Origin: Macrotrachela quadricornifera
Lineage: Eukaryota; Rotifera; Eurotatoria; Philodinida; Philodinidae
Reading direction: 5' to 3'
Assembly: GCA_022393335.1 (NCBI GenBank)
Contig: JAJEKB010018123.1
Location: 68,141-132,140, forward strand
DNA: 64,000 bases
The position numbers and the translations under genes are program-made. This document shows positions 1 to 11,498 of this stretch, piece by piece. Every line of letters starts with the position of its first letter. The first letter of the stretch is position 1. The notes beneath the pieces are model-generated. The model ran no database searches. It saw nothing but the letters and a program-made list of their open reading frames with translations, and had not been told where the DNA came from.

Positions 1-691
1 GATAAATCTGTTGCAATTTTACAAAGTCATGTCGCTAACAAATGATTCTGCCCATATATATCTTGATTTTAGTAAATAGATTTTTATATGCACTTTTTTT
101 TTTAAAAATGCACTATTTTGATCTTTGGCCGTGCCTATTTTATAATTACTTTAGGATAATGTTTCTTTTTTAATATTTTATTATTTAATTACTTGCCATA
201 TAATTTTTCATAAAAAGAAAAAGAAGGAAAGTCAGAATGAATAAAATGTTTCTTTTATGAATATGTTTAATATTTTAAAGATATTGTCTTAGCTTCAAGG
301 TCATTTCAGCGTTCTTATAGAACGGTTTATTGTTAACAAGAAGAGACAAATCTTTAAAATTTATTTGTTTTGAAAGAAGCAACTAAAATGCAAAGGTTTA
401 TATAAGAATTTTAATATTTAGTTTACATATTACTAAAATAAAATACTTATATATTAAATTAAAACATCATGGTTGGTGTATTATTCTATGACGTCAACAA
501 AATAAATAAACGCATATTTGTGTAACAACAAAGCTTCTAATTTTAATTTTCTGATCGACGCTTACAAACATGCTGTAGGCTTGTTTTATGAATCTGTCAA
601 GCAGAAAACTCATTCTATCCGTTACAGTATTTATAATGAACATTATCATAATAATTTATAAGAAGACAAATTCATTATCTGCATTTCTTCA
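1..691. other. AT-rich intergenic stretch, no gene seen
   Basis: Both strands are full of stops, and no exon with plausible splice sites was seen. It presumably holds the upstream region of the GPCR that follows. Confidence 0.5.
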
Positions 692-1582
692 TTGATCTCT
701 TTTGATATGTCATCGTCACAATCAATTATTTCATTATTAACAATTATAGCTCAACAAGTGTCTACTTATTTCGGTATATTTATAATAGTTGTTGGTGTTA
801 TCGGTGATTTATTTAATCTGATTGTATTTCTTAGTCTGAAAACTTTTCGACAAAGTTCATGTGCATTCTATTTAACTATTATGACATGTGTTAATATTGG
901 TCAATTACTTACTGGTCAATTATCACGTATGATGATTACTGGTTTTAGTATTGATTGGACACAAACTTCACTAATTTATTGTAAACTTAGATGGTATTGT
1001 CTTCAAGCATGTTCATTAATATCACTTTCATGTATATGTTTTGCTACAATTGATCAATATCTGGCTACATCTTCTTATCGTCGATGGCAACAATGGAGTA
1101 ATATTAAATTAGCTTATTATCTTTGTACATCATCATTTATTTTTGCAATTCTTCATGGAATTCCATCGATTATTTATTATAATTATACTATATCACTTGC
1201 TACAGGCAAAGCTGTTTGTACTATCACTAATAGTGATTATCAAAAATACAGAACTTATGGTTTTTTTATTTGTATAACTGGATTTTTGCCAATTTTTATT
1301 ACTATACTATTTGGATCATTAACATATAGAAATATTCAGCAATTAGCTTATCGTACAGTTCCACTTGTTCGACGTGAATTAGACAAACAATTGACAAGAA
1401 TGGTACTTGTACAAGTTATTTATGGTTTCTTTGCACTGATGCCATACACAATCGTAGTAGTAATTACAACTAGCATAAATTCACAAAATAATCCAATATT
1501 TACTGCTCAGTTACAACTTGCAGAATCTTTAAGTGCAGTTATCTTTNNNNNNNNNNCTCAGCATCAATTCGAAAACCAATGA
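692..1582 (+). CDS. Rhodopsin-like GPCR, broken by an assembly gap
   Basis: Single-exon reading frame for a class A seven-transmembrane receptor of the short type common in bdelloids (FMRFamide-receptor-like). Hydrophobic segments: TM1 around residues 24-48 (GxxGDLFN, taking the place of the usual GN), TM2 near 60-85, TM3 with a Cys in LIYCKLRWYC and DQY instead of DRY just after it, TM4 near 145-165, TM5 near 190-210, and TM6 near 237-260 ending with the Pro of LMPYT. TM7 begins at LAESLSAVIF and is cut by ten Ns at 1547-1556. The frame after the gap is arbitrary, so the C-terminus shown is not reliable. Start may be residue 1 or the Met at residue 6 (707). The ligand cannot be predicted; a neuropeptide is a family-level guess. 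Confidence 0.85.
   Translation: MISFDMSSSQSIISLLTIIAQQVSTYFGIFIIVVGVIGDLFNLIVFLSLKTFRQSSCAFYLTIMTCVNIGQLLTGQLSRMMITGFSIDWTQTSLIYCKLRWYCLQACSLISLSCICFATIDQYLATSSYRRWQQWSNIKLAYYLCTSSFIFAILHGIPSIIYYNYTISLATGKAVCTITNSDYQKYRTYGFFICITGFLPIFITILFGSLTYRNIQQLAYRTVPLVRRELDKQLTRMVLVQVIYGFFALMPYTIVVVITTSINSQNNPIFTAQLQLAESLSAVIFXXXXQHQFENQ
1547..1556. other. Assembly gap (10 N)
   Basis: Run of ten ambiguous bases inside the TM7 region of the first GPCR. The real gap size is unknown, so frame and C-terminus downstream cannot be trusted. Confidence 1.
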
Positions 1583-2717
1583 AAATTAAATACTAAAAAG
1601 ACACTTCTTTGTAAGTTTAAAAAAAAAGGAAAAGAAAAATTTTTACACATCTATGATGATAGTGTGACATGTCACTTAGGCTATACAGTACGTATAGAGT
1701 TTTTATTTAATATTAAGAACATCAGAGATATCAGTAGTGCGTCATGGTATTTAATGATCTAGTAAAATAATTGGAATAGTTAGCAAAAGGTATTTGACCA
1801 TTCAAACAATTGAAATTACACTGCTTTTCATAAATAGTAATCCAATAATCTCTCACTTTAAATCTCATATTATTATACATAATCCTTTTTCTCTGTTGAG
1901 ATTTAAAACGTTCAACTTTTATGTGATGCTTTCTATTGAAAGAAAATAATTTTCTACTATAGAGAATTTAGTTATTATACTATTATATTGGGGTGAATAG
2001 GTATCATGGTTGAATTGATTTCCTGAAAATGAGGCTCAGAACATTATCTATCCATGTGATAACAATCATCGAAACTTATTACGATCAGCTGGATAAAATA
2101 TTTATTTTTCTTTTATCGCTATATAAATAATGTTCTTGTTACAGATTAATGTTGCGAAATATTAATATTAAATTACCTAAAATAATAGAAAATAAGTGAA
2201 AGATGATTTGTTTTTATAAATATAAAAATTAAGAATGTAATCATATTTTATGTTTAAAATGCTCTTTAGTAAGAAGAAAAAATAGTAATAAATAAGAATG
2301 AATGAATTAAGTTTTTGTGATTGAAGCAAATATATTTTATTATTACAAATCTTTAGCAAACACAAAACGATTGAAAGTGACTCATAAACGTATAGTGATC
2401 AAGTTGTTAGATGATAAAGATATAAATATGTTGTATTTTCCTTAGAAATGTCAATAAGATCTAAGTTTGTAGCTACAATTCATAGGGAGATTATTAAAAA
2501 TCTATCCTACTCAATCTATCATTCAATATCAGTAGTTGATAAAATGTTAGTATCTTTTTCATAAATATATCATAAAACAAAGTGTAATGAAAAGAATAAT
2601 ATCAAATTTATTATTTGCAATTTACATGAAATATTTATAAAGAGAAACCAAAATTGTTGTTATAAATATATAGATAAATATGAACATTTTAATATAGTTC
2701 GAGAAATATTATGTAAA
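1583..2717. other. Intergenic stretch, nothing recognised
   Basis: AT-rich sequence with only short low-complexity open frames, such as one near 2177-2365 on the minus strand that looks like chance. No splice-consistent coding segment was found. Confidence 0.5.
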
Positions 2718-3896
2718 CTAAGGAACAATGTTAAAGAGAATGACGAATAGGTTTAAAAAAATTAAAATGGTTTTAGATAAGAGAAGTTGTGTTGCTACAC
2801 CACTAGGTTGTGTTGTTGCACCATTGGACTGTGCCCCTGTAGTAGTACGTTGTGGCTCTGCACCATTGGACTGTCCTTCTGTAGTAGTACGTTGTGCCGC
2901 TGTACCATTGGGCTGTGTCGCTGTACCACTGGGTAGTGTCGCTGTACCATTGGGCTGTGCCGCTGTACTATTGGGCTGTGTCGCTGTACCACTGGGTGGT
3001 GTCACTGTACCATTGGGCTGTGCCGCTGTACCCCTGGGTGGTGTCGCTGTATCATTGGACTGTGCCGCTGTACCACTGGGTGGTGTCACCGTACCATTGG
3101 GCTGTGCCGCTGTACCCCTGGGTGGTGTCACCGTACTACTGGATGGTGTTGTTGTCTTCGGAATGTCCGATCCTGAAGCTATATCATAGTTGGTAAAACA
3201 TGCAATAGCAATGTCACTATTGTTCGATGAATAAGATTGTCCAACAATATACGTAAAGACAAAATATTTCATCAGTTCGCTATAGTTACCAGCCGTAAGT
3301 GCATCATATTGTTCGTACATCCATGTGTTTGATGAATTTGCTACTGATCCATTTTTTGTAAACGAACCTTTCTCAAAAAGTGTTCTACTTGTTATTTCAC
3401 TCATTGGAAGGTTGTTAGATGGACATCCTTCAGGAGGATTGTCAAACAAGGTTAAACTGTTTTCTCCACAGGCTAAATAATTGATATAACCAAGAGATTG
3501 TTGCAATGCATTCCGAATGCCTTGTGAACATTGACGTCCTAAGATTGCATCACAACCACCATTTCCATTAGCTTGTTTATCTATTATAGGATATTGTCCC
3601 CAAAATTTGAAGGATGCACTAAAACTAATACATTTATCAGCTGAATTAATATTGGTACTACCATTTATTACTCGGAATGTTTGTGTAAGATTACCATTGA
3701 TTGGACGTTGATAAACTGACAGCGTTATATTAATGTCTGTATCATACAAAGATATTGTTCTGGAAATTGAAACATTTGGAGTGAGACCAGTCACGTTCGC
3801 ATCACCTCCGGCAGCAATAAGTGCGTCACTATAACCGTAACAAATTGATATATATTGATATAAAAAGATGGTGCAAATAAAGAATTTAGACGACAT
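2718..3896 (-). CDS. Secreted Thr/Pro/Asn-repeat protein, probably GPI-anchored
   Basis: Intronless frame of 392 residues when started at the Met at 3896. The frame is open further upstream to 4043, but the chosen Met begins a good signal peptide (FFICTIFLYQYISICYG). The mature part has a roughly 200-residue globular domain with several Cys and many N-glycosylation sequons. A Thr/Pro/Asn-rich tail follows, built on a 14-residue unit (GTAAQPNGTVTPPS and variants). The last 20 residues or so are hydrophobic (LLLSKTILIFLNLFVILF), as in a GPI-attachment signal. I do not recognise the globular domain. A surface or extracellular-matrix role, mucin-like in the tail, is inferred. Lack of introns in an intron-rich genome leaves lateral transfer or retroposition open. 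Confidence 0.75.
   Translation of the reverse strand: MSSKFFICTIFLYQYISICYGYSDALIAAGGDANVTGLTPNVSISRTISLYDTDINITLSVYQRPINGNLTQTFRVINGSTNINSADKCISFSASFKFWGQYPIIDKQANGNGGCDAILGRQCSQGIRNALQQSLGYINYLACGENSLTLFDNPPEGCPSNNLPMSEITSRTLFEKGSFTKNGSVANSSNTWMYEQYDALTAGNYSELMKYFVFTYIVGQSYSSNNSDIAIACFTNYDIASGSDIPKTTTPSSSTVTPPRGTAAQPNGTVTPPSGTAAQSNDTATPPRGTAAQPNGTVTPPSGTATQPNSTAAQPNGTATLPSGTATQPNGTAAQRTTTEGQSNGAEPQRTTTGAQSNGATTQPSGVATQLLLSKTILIFLNLFVILFNIVP
2780..3155 (-). repeat. Coding minisatellite, 42-bp unit
   Basis: Tandem 42-bp repeats, each of two similar 21-bp halves, encode the Thr/Pro/Asn tail of the secreted protein. Because the unit length is a multiple of three and lacks stops, several antisense and shifted frames are also open here. 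Those are shadows. Confidence 0.85.
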
Positions 3897-6800
3897 CCTA
3901 TAATAAAATAAAAGAATTAATTCCATATATATTCGCAAAACTACCTTATATCTAATAGTCTTGTGTAAATTACGAATGAAGAGTACAAGAAAAATAAATA
4001 CTATATATACTCTACCGAATGACATCATTAGGTGGGCCTTCATTTTAGTTTGCGCGTAATGTTAACTGTAATATGTAAATTTCCCTTGGTTAATTTTTTG
4101 CACAAATACGAAAATAATATTGATTTCATAGAACGAAAATAGTATCAAACACAGTTGCGTATTATTTTTTACGCCTACTGGAGAAGGAGAGAGGAGAGTG
4201 AGTTCAGCAGAAATACTAGCAAATACTCGTACTCTTGTTACAGAACGAAAGAAAAAAAATCATTATATTAGTGACATTCATTTTTTTGTTCTTTCTAAGT
4301 TACTCAAATATCACGTGCATGTTTTTCCATTCTTTCATCAATACTTTTGCTTTCTTTTAGTATGACGAAATTATGTAATAATACATAATAGTCATGTATA
4401 ATGAGTACGAATATTTTTGATCATCAAAGTTATTTTTAATCGAAAAAAATAAAAACTAAATGAGGTAATAATTATAATTACATCGAACAGGAAGGGCCTG
4501 TGGGTTAACCTGATCCCTTCATCTTCATCCTTGACGGCATCTTCATCATTCACACTTCTCCCTTACATTTGCTTTCTTATGCTCACCCTCACAGTAAGGG
4601 GGTGCGAAGTCGTTGAGTATTATCCATTTAGTCATTCTAGATATTAATGGTTGCAAAATGACGTATGTTTCAATATTTTTGGTCTTGGTGTAAAAACAAA
4701 ATCGGTATCTTGTAAGTTGCTAAGCCGATGGTAATGGCAGAAAGTATTGTGATTCTATATTGAACTTTTGTTGAATTAATAATTTATATCGATTTAGCTT
4801 TTATTTGGTGGGATATTTGTTGAACTTTTGAACTTATGGCAAGACTGGAAAACTGATAATCGCGACATTTAACACATATTAAGACAATTCCTTGTTGTGA
4901 TAGTTCTTGAATCGTAACAACCAAATTGAATTAATTGCAATTCTTATTCTGTTAGTTGTATGTAACAAACGGTTGAAATTTATTTTGTCGATCGTTCTAT
5001 GTTGAAAAAATATTTGTTCTTAAAAACACTACGATTAGATTTTAGGCTTGTCGCTGGATTATTAATAAGAAAAAGTTTATTTTTCTGGCGATTTTGTTTT
5101 TCTAAAAGATATTGATTGTAAAAATATTGATTTGCAGTTTGCTGCTAGACAGTTCATCGGCACAATGGATAAATTATCATACGTGTTTTAGAATTAAAGC
5201 GATTTTCATCTTTTTCATGTGATTGTTGACGACTCTTCATTAATATTAATGGTTATCATAATTTGTTTTAATACGAAATATTGATGCAAAAGAAAAGCTG
5301 CTGGAAATTAGCGTACAAAAGAGAAAATGAGAAATGATGTACACATTGTATTGTCTAGAAGATCTGTATAAACTATAATCTCGTAAAATTTGGCACACAT
5401 AAAAGACATTTAGATTATATGATACATTTATGCCATTCATATAAACTGATATTTCTCTCTTTTCATATGTATAACTTAATTGTATCTTTACATGTGACAA
5501 TTCAAGGTTTTTTTTAAAAAAATACTTTCGTTCTTTTATTATAAAAAATCCTTATTAATATTTGTCATGACTATTTCAAAACATCGAATGCTTCTCGGTT
5601 TATCATGCCGAATTGTTATTCAAATGTCGCTCAAATATAGGGATTTGAGAATTATAGTTTAAAAACCGATTTTGAAGAAATTGGTTACTATGTTTCCTCT
5701 AAATCAAATAACATGCAATTCGCTTATTGTTGATCTTCATTAAACGGTCATTGAGTATCTTTCAATTTTTACTATTACATTTATTTTTATTTTTATATCA
5801 ATTTATATTATTTAGTGAATGAATCACAGGTAGGCATCTTTATTCGATTCGAATTGGTTTTAGGTTTTGCTGTATTACAAATAATAATTTATTCTTCATT
5901 GAAACTTTATTCGAACTTCACATCAATCAGTAGTTTCAATATAGAATAATTAATTGTGAACACTCTTTTATTCAGTCTGCATTGACGAATTTAATTTCGA
6001 AGATATCTTTAGTAGTTCTTCATTTTTTTAAAAATGCATCAATAATTTTTTCAAAATTGCGACCAACTGAGATATACAAATGAAATTTATTTTTTCTTTT
6101 TCTCTTCTTCCTTTGAGATTCATAAAAATGTCATATAAAACATCAGATGCTAACAAACATACAATGATTTTAAATTCTTATCAACAACTACCTATCTATG
6201 ACTCTAAATACTGAAGACGTATAAAAGGAGATTTCGTATTACTTGAAGACACAGTTAAATCAATTCAAGTACCTATTCATAATCTAAATATAATGATGTG
6301 AACAGCTAAACAGAATTCATAGAATTATTCAATGGTCCTATCTCTAATAAATCAATTCCTATGAGTTTATATACATCGGATGTTTCAAAATGTTAATAAT
6401 AAATTTCAAGCTATAAAATAACTATATAAAGAATTTTCTATCGATTTTATCATATTGTTAACAGTGACAATCTAGATAATGTTACTATATTCCACAGTAT
6501 TGAGTATGACAGAAATATTTTTAAAAATGACTTTTGTCTTTCAAAAAAAGAAAAAAATTTTTTTAATAAGATAATAGTTTCTAAATCAAAAAAAATTCTT
6601 GAAATTTTCTTCGATTTTTTCGACTCTACAAAAAAAATTGTTTTATTTCAGAAAAAGAAAAAGGCAAACGAAAACATGGTGAACAACAACAACAATAATA
6701 ATAATAATACAAGAATATAATAAATTCATGGATCTACACATACACAAATAATTTCTTTTTCATATACACAAACCAAAAAAAAAAAATTCTTTTTTTCTTT

Positions 6801-6947
6801 TATCATATTATTGCGACAAAACAAATATTTGAGTTACACTCAATATATTATTTTTTTTTTCTGTTCCTACAATAAACGCAGGTGAAAAATAGAAAATATA
6901 CATTTAGGAAATGAAAAAAAAAAAATTCTTTTTTTTTTGTATTTTTT
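3897..6947. other. About 3 kb without a convincing gene
   Basis: Mostly AT-rich. A less AT-rich patch at 4485-4625 contains an imperfect hairpin around a GGTTAACC palindrome. Near 6128-6300 the plus strand carries a possibly decayed frame starting MSYKTSDANKHTM, with stops every few dozen codons and no recognisable family. Around 6685-6715 there is a short AAC/AAT microsatellite. Confidence 0.45.
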
Positions 6948-9191
6948 TCAAATATAATTATTGAGATTTTCTTCTTTATTAATTGAGTTTTGATTGTTAG
7001 TATTAATATTTAATTGACGAACTTGTAATTCATTATGATATAATTTTGATAAAATTCCAAGTTGATGTTTAAGAACTTGTAAACTACTTGATGATTGAGT
7101 ACGATTAATATCATTTAATAAATCATTATCAATTAATGAATCCGAAGATTTTTTTTCATTAAACCAATGAGGATTTTTAACAATTAATATTGGATGAGCA
7201 AAAAGAAACGAATAAAACCCTATAAAAAAATCATAAGAAAAAAAAAAAAAAATAATAAAATAAAACATACATTCTTGAGGTATATCCACATGTGTTTTAT
7301 TAAGATTTAAACAAAGTATATGTTCAAAACGACGTTTAGCTATTTGTTCAGCTTCATCAAATGTTTTTGTTGAACGTAATTGATCAATAACATCAAATAT
7401 TTCTTGTTCTTCAAATGGTGAAAGAAAACCAATACGTGTATCAAAACGATGATGTTGTCCAATAAGTATATTATTTAATGATGATATTGAATGAGTTTTA
7501 TTAATAAATGCTTGTGGTTTTGTAATGGATTTATTTTGTGTTGAAAATTTTGTTGTAACAGATGGATTAGTTGAATTTAATTCTGATGTTGAATTTTCAA
7601 CATTATTTGTAATAACAGATGGTTTATTAAGACGTGGTCGTCCTCGTTTTTTTCCTGTACTATTTCCATTAACTAATGGTGTTTCATTTGTATTTGTTGA
7701 TGTTCGTGATTGATATGAAACTGTTGAACCATTAGATATTTGTCCATAAACAGTTGAATTTTCATTTGGATTTGTTGATTTACGTATATAACGACGTTTA
7801 GCTGGTGGTGTTGCTGTATCATCATCATTTGATATTTGTTTTTTAAGTTTTATTTTAACAGATGGAGCTTTACGTACAGATGAATCATCATTCGATGAAT
7901 CATCATCAGATTTAAATTCAAAAGTTTTTTCAGCAAGTAATGAACGATCATTTGGATCAATTGATGATGCTGGTGCACTAGATAGTTCAGATAATTCTTC
8001 AGATTTAGTTATAGAAGCTTTTGGTTTACGACCAGGTTGACCTTTTGGAGTAACTAAAAAAAAATGTTGTTTTTTTTATTTTAATTGAAATATATTCAAA
8101 ATAATTTTACCAAGTTTTGCTGTATAAAATTGAATTTTTGGTTCAATTTCTTCAAGACGTGTTTCACTTGTTTGTTTAAGTGATTCATCAGCTTCACGTA
8201 CAGCCATTTCCCAATCTTCTCGACGACCAATAGTAACTTTTAATTGAAATCGTTCTGTTAATTGTTCTTTTTGAGATTTTGTTTGAGCCTTTAGATAAAA
8301 AAAAATTTTTTTTTCAATGTTCTTTTTCTTTATTTAAATTACTTTATCAACAATTTCTTGTGCATATCTTGTAAATGCTTCAACACCTTGATATGGAATA
8401 ACTGCTGAATCTGGAATCCATGCAAAATCAGCAGTTGATCCATAAAATACCACAAAATACATTCGTTTTGGACGTGTATTACCTAGAAGAAAATACTATT
8501 ATATTTCTTTCCTTTTGTTTTTATGCTATGACTCACCAGTAACCTTTGTAAAACATCGTGTCGTATCATTTGGATCACGAATAATAAGACTTGGCCACCT
8601 GGATTAAAAACATAAAATATTTATTTAAAATTTTAGAAATAAATTTACCATGGATGTCCACCCATTTTAACCCAAACAACATCAGCTACATCATGAAGTA
8701 TAGGAATATTTTTATCTCGTTCTTGTTCATCATCTGCATCAATAGCTGCTTGTTCAGCTGAATTACGTTGTGCTTTTGTTTTATTCGTTTTATTTGTACC
8801 ATTTATCATAGGTACAGGATTTTCTTCGCCTAAAATTTTTTTCGTTATTTTATTATTTAAAATAATTTATTTTGAACTTATTTACGTTTTGATAATGTAC
8901 GTCTTGGACGTCCATTTGGAATATTTGTTTCATCAGTTTCAATAGATTTTTTAGTTGAACGTTTTCGTTTGCTTGTTTTTGTTTCCGTTGATGGTTCATC
9001 AATACCATTAACTGCTATTTCATCCATATTTATTTGTTCAACATCAGTATTAGATGTATCCATTTTATTAATCATCTCTGATTGTTCTAAAGATTAGCGA
9101 TTTTTTATGAAAAGAGATGTTCAAAGAAAAAAAAAATCAAAATACCTTTTGTAGGTGACAAAGAGGAGGTAGCCATCACGTCTGTACTCAT
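6948..9191 (-). CDS. PWWP-domain chromatin protein, NSD-like N-terminus, 8 exons
   Basis: Eight exons joined by short GT..AG introns; the first is 9191-9146 (MSTDVMATSS) and the last starts near 7219. After a basic N-terminal region (KRKRSTKK, GRPRRTLSKRK) comes a PWWP domain: VWVKMGGHPWWPS, with the two Trp split across an exon junction, then RMYFVVFYGSTADFAWIPDS. The following helical part (EIVDKAQTKSQKEQL...WEMAVREADESL) resembles the region after PWWP1 of NSD2-type histone methyltransferases. The rest is Ser/Lys/Asn-rich with GRKPK and KKRGRPR AT-hook-like motifs. No SET, PHD or AWS domain was found before the stop, so this is not a methyltransferase as it stands. PWWP domains bind methylated H3K36 nucleosomes and DNA; a nuclear reader role is inferred. 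It lies head-to-head with CIMIP2, 325 bp apart. Confidence 0.85.
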
Positions 9192-9516
9192 CCGATATGT
9201 TAGACTGGAAAATATGAAAGTAGTTTGATATAAGCACAAAGTCAAAAGAAAAACAAAGCGCATTTAATTATGAACCAATAATAATAAATTCTTTCTATTT
9301 ATTATTTAAAAAAAATTTCTATAAAAATTATAATATATTTTAATATTGAATATATTTTTTAAATTAATATATTTTAAAAGAAATATAAAATGCATAGATG
9401 TATTAAGAAGGAAAATGTAGAGGTCGTTGCGAAGTGATTATTGATAGTATTAAATGTAAATGATAAATTAAACAAAATATTTTTATTTTTCGTCCTTTAC
9501 TTTTGAAATAAGAGGA

Positions 9517-11300
9517 ATGACAACCGTCGAATTTGGTGGTGGACCAACACTTAAAGCTCGTCAACAATTTGCTAATCTTAAGGATGGCTCAGAAATTCCA
9601 AAGTAATTATATTTTATTCTTCAAAATTGAAAAATTATTATTTAGTTATCTTATGGAGATTAAAACAAATTAGATATATTAATAGCGAATTTTAATTAAT
9701 TTGATTTTATACTGAGAAAAAAAAATTGAAAGAATTAGGAAAAATAAATATTTGGAAGACATTTCTTTCTCATATACTTATAGAATTTTTATAATCGATT
9801 TTTATTTGATGATTTTACTATGAATTCGTATAAGAACGAATGTTCGAACTTGTAATGATTCATTTTAATGATCGAAAAAAGTTTATTAAAAGAAACAATA
9901 AAATGTGTTCATATGCTTTTATTAATATTTCAAATAGAAAAATAGAATTCAATCTTTGTTTTCTACCTAATAGATATACAGGACATATTCATCAATTACG
10001 ATTTCGTCAAGGTCATACATATGGTGAAGAAACTCATCGTTTAGCGAAAGATTTTCCTCATGTATTAAAACGTTCAAAATCGGATGTAGTTAAATATGAT
10101 CAATCTGATCCATATGTAACACGAGAATTTCCTGATGGATTAATTCCAGGTTATTCAGGTATTCAAATAAAAACTACACTTATTCTTCCTTTTTTTTTCT
10201 TTGATATTTTAATATCTATTATATAATCAGGTTATGTTCCTCAACGAAAGTTTCAACATGGTAATCGATATCGTATTGAAACTGATGCATGTACATCAGA
10301 AACAAAAAATACATATGAAGGAGGACGACAAAAACTTAAAGATTTACAACATACTATTAGTGCTTATCCAAAAACAAAAGGTTTAAATAGTGATACAGTA
10401 CTTAAACATTTTCTTGATTATCATCGAGCTTATCATCCAAATGAAAGTTCTCAACAAGGTATATAATAAATGATCCCCTAATGTAAATGGATCGAAATCT
10501 GAGTTCTTATTTTGCTATATATCAATTTGAACATTTTAAAAATCATTCGAGCATCTCATAAAAAAAGTAGAATAGATTTTGATCCGTTTATTTATGAATC
10601 ATTCGTTACAAAGATATATATATACATAATATTATTCTAGATGATCGTCGTTCATTTGTTGAAGCACCTATACCTGGTTATAAAGGTTATATACCTCGTA
10701 TGGGTCCAATAGGTGTTGGACTTGGTTCACGTTATCATGAAGCAACAAAAAACTCATTAAATCGTTTTGCTATTGAAACGACAAATTCTATGACAAATTT
10801 TCATACATCCGTTGATAATCAATCATTACCAGATTATACTACTCGATCAAAGTAAATGATTTACAAATTCATTTTATTCAATATATTCATCTGATTCTAA
10901 ACAGGTTATTTATGTTTAGTAATCATCTGCTTTATAAAAAAAAATAATTCAATCCCCTTTATGCTATACCTTTTCTAAAATCTAAATAAAGTTATTAAAA
11001 TTATTTTTTAAAATTTAAGTTATACAACAAGTTTAATGGATTTTGGACGAACACGTCCATCAACCGGTTCATCGCATAGACTGTATCCTAGATCTGGAAT
11101 GGTTCCAAGATATACTGGCTATTTACCTCGTAAATATCTTATAATAAAAAAAAAAAGAATTTCTTTTTTTCATTTTTCTAGAACGTAAATATCGTTGTGG
11201 ACAAACCTTCGGCGATACGACACGTGAATTACCTGTCTGTTCTCATACATATCCAACTTATGGTGATCTTGTACGATCAAAATCATTCATTGAAAATTAA
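9517..11300 (+). CDS. CIMIP2: Ciliary microtubule inner protein 2 (FAM166/CIMIP2-like), 6 exons
   Basis: Six exons (9517-9602, 9974-10158, 10231-10458, 10641-10851, 11020-11129, 11182-11300) join in frame to 312 residues. The family signature recurs: YTGHIHQLRFRQGHTYG, then PGYSGYVPQRKFQHGNRY, then PGYKGYIPRMGPIGVG, then PRYTGYLPRKYRCGQTFG (approximately, at exon joins). These PxYxGxxP...F..G.TYG blocks define the DUF2475/FAM166 family, whose members sit inside the lumen of axonemal doublet microtubules. The start ATG is four bases after an acceptor-like AAATAAG, which may be a trans-splice site. It converges tail-to-tail with the DCX-EMAP gene (198 bp apart). A role in the motile cilia of the wheel organ is inferred. 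Member assignment within CIMIP2A/B/C is uncertain. Confidence 0.88.
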
Positions 11301-11498
11301 CAAAAAAACAACAAATTTAACATTATTTGTCTTTCACTATTTTTGTTTCATAAGGCACATTTATTCCGAGTGATATATATATTTTTTTATCACCATTTCT
11401 TTTGTGCAGTTCCTAATGATTTTATTTTTCTCTGACAAATATAATTAATAAAAAGATTTTAATAATATAAGAAAAAGCAAATAAATTCACAACATTTA

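Noticed and set aside
2728..3196. Plus-strand open frames rich in VPLGC or LYHW repeats
   Set aside because: Antisense shadows of the 42-bp coding repeat of the secreted protein; they owe their openness to the repeat period, and the minus frame has signal peptide, domain and anchor.
4485..4625. GC-richer patch as an RNA gene
   Set aside because: It has a weak hairpin around GGTTAACC but no tRNA A/B boxes or other recognisable RNA features.
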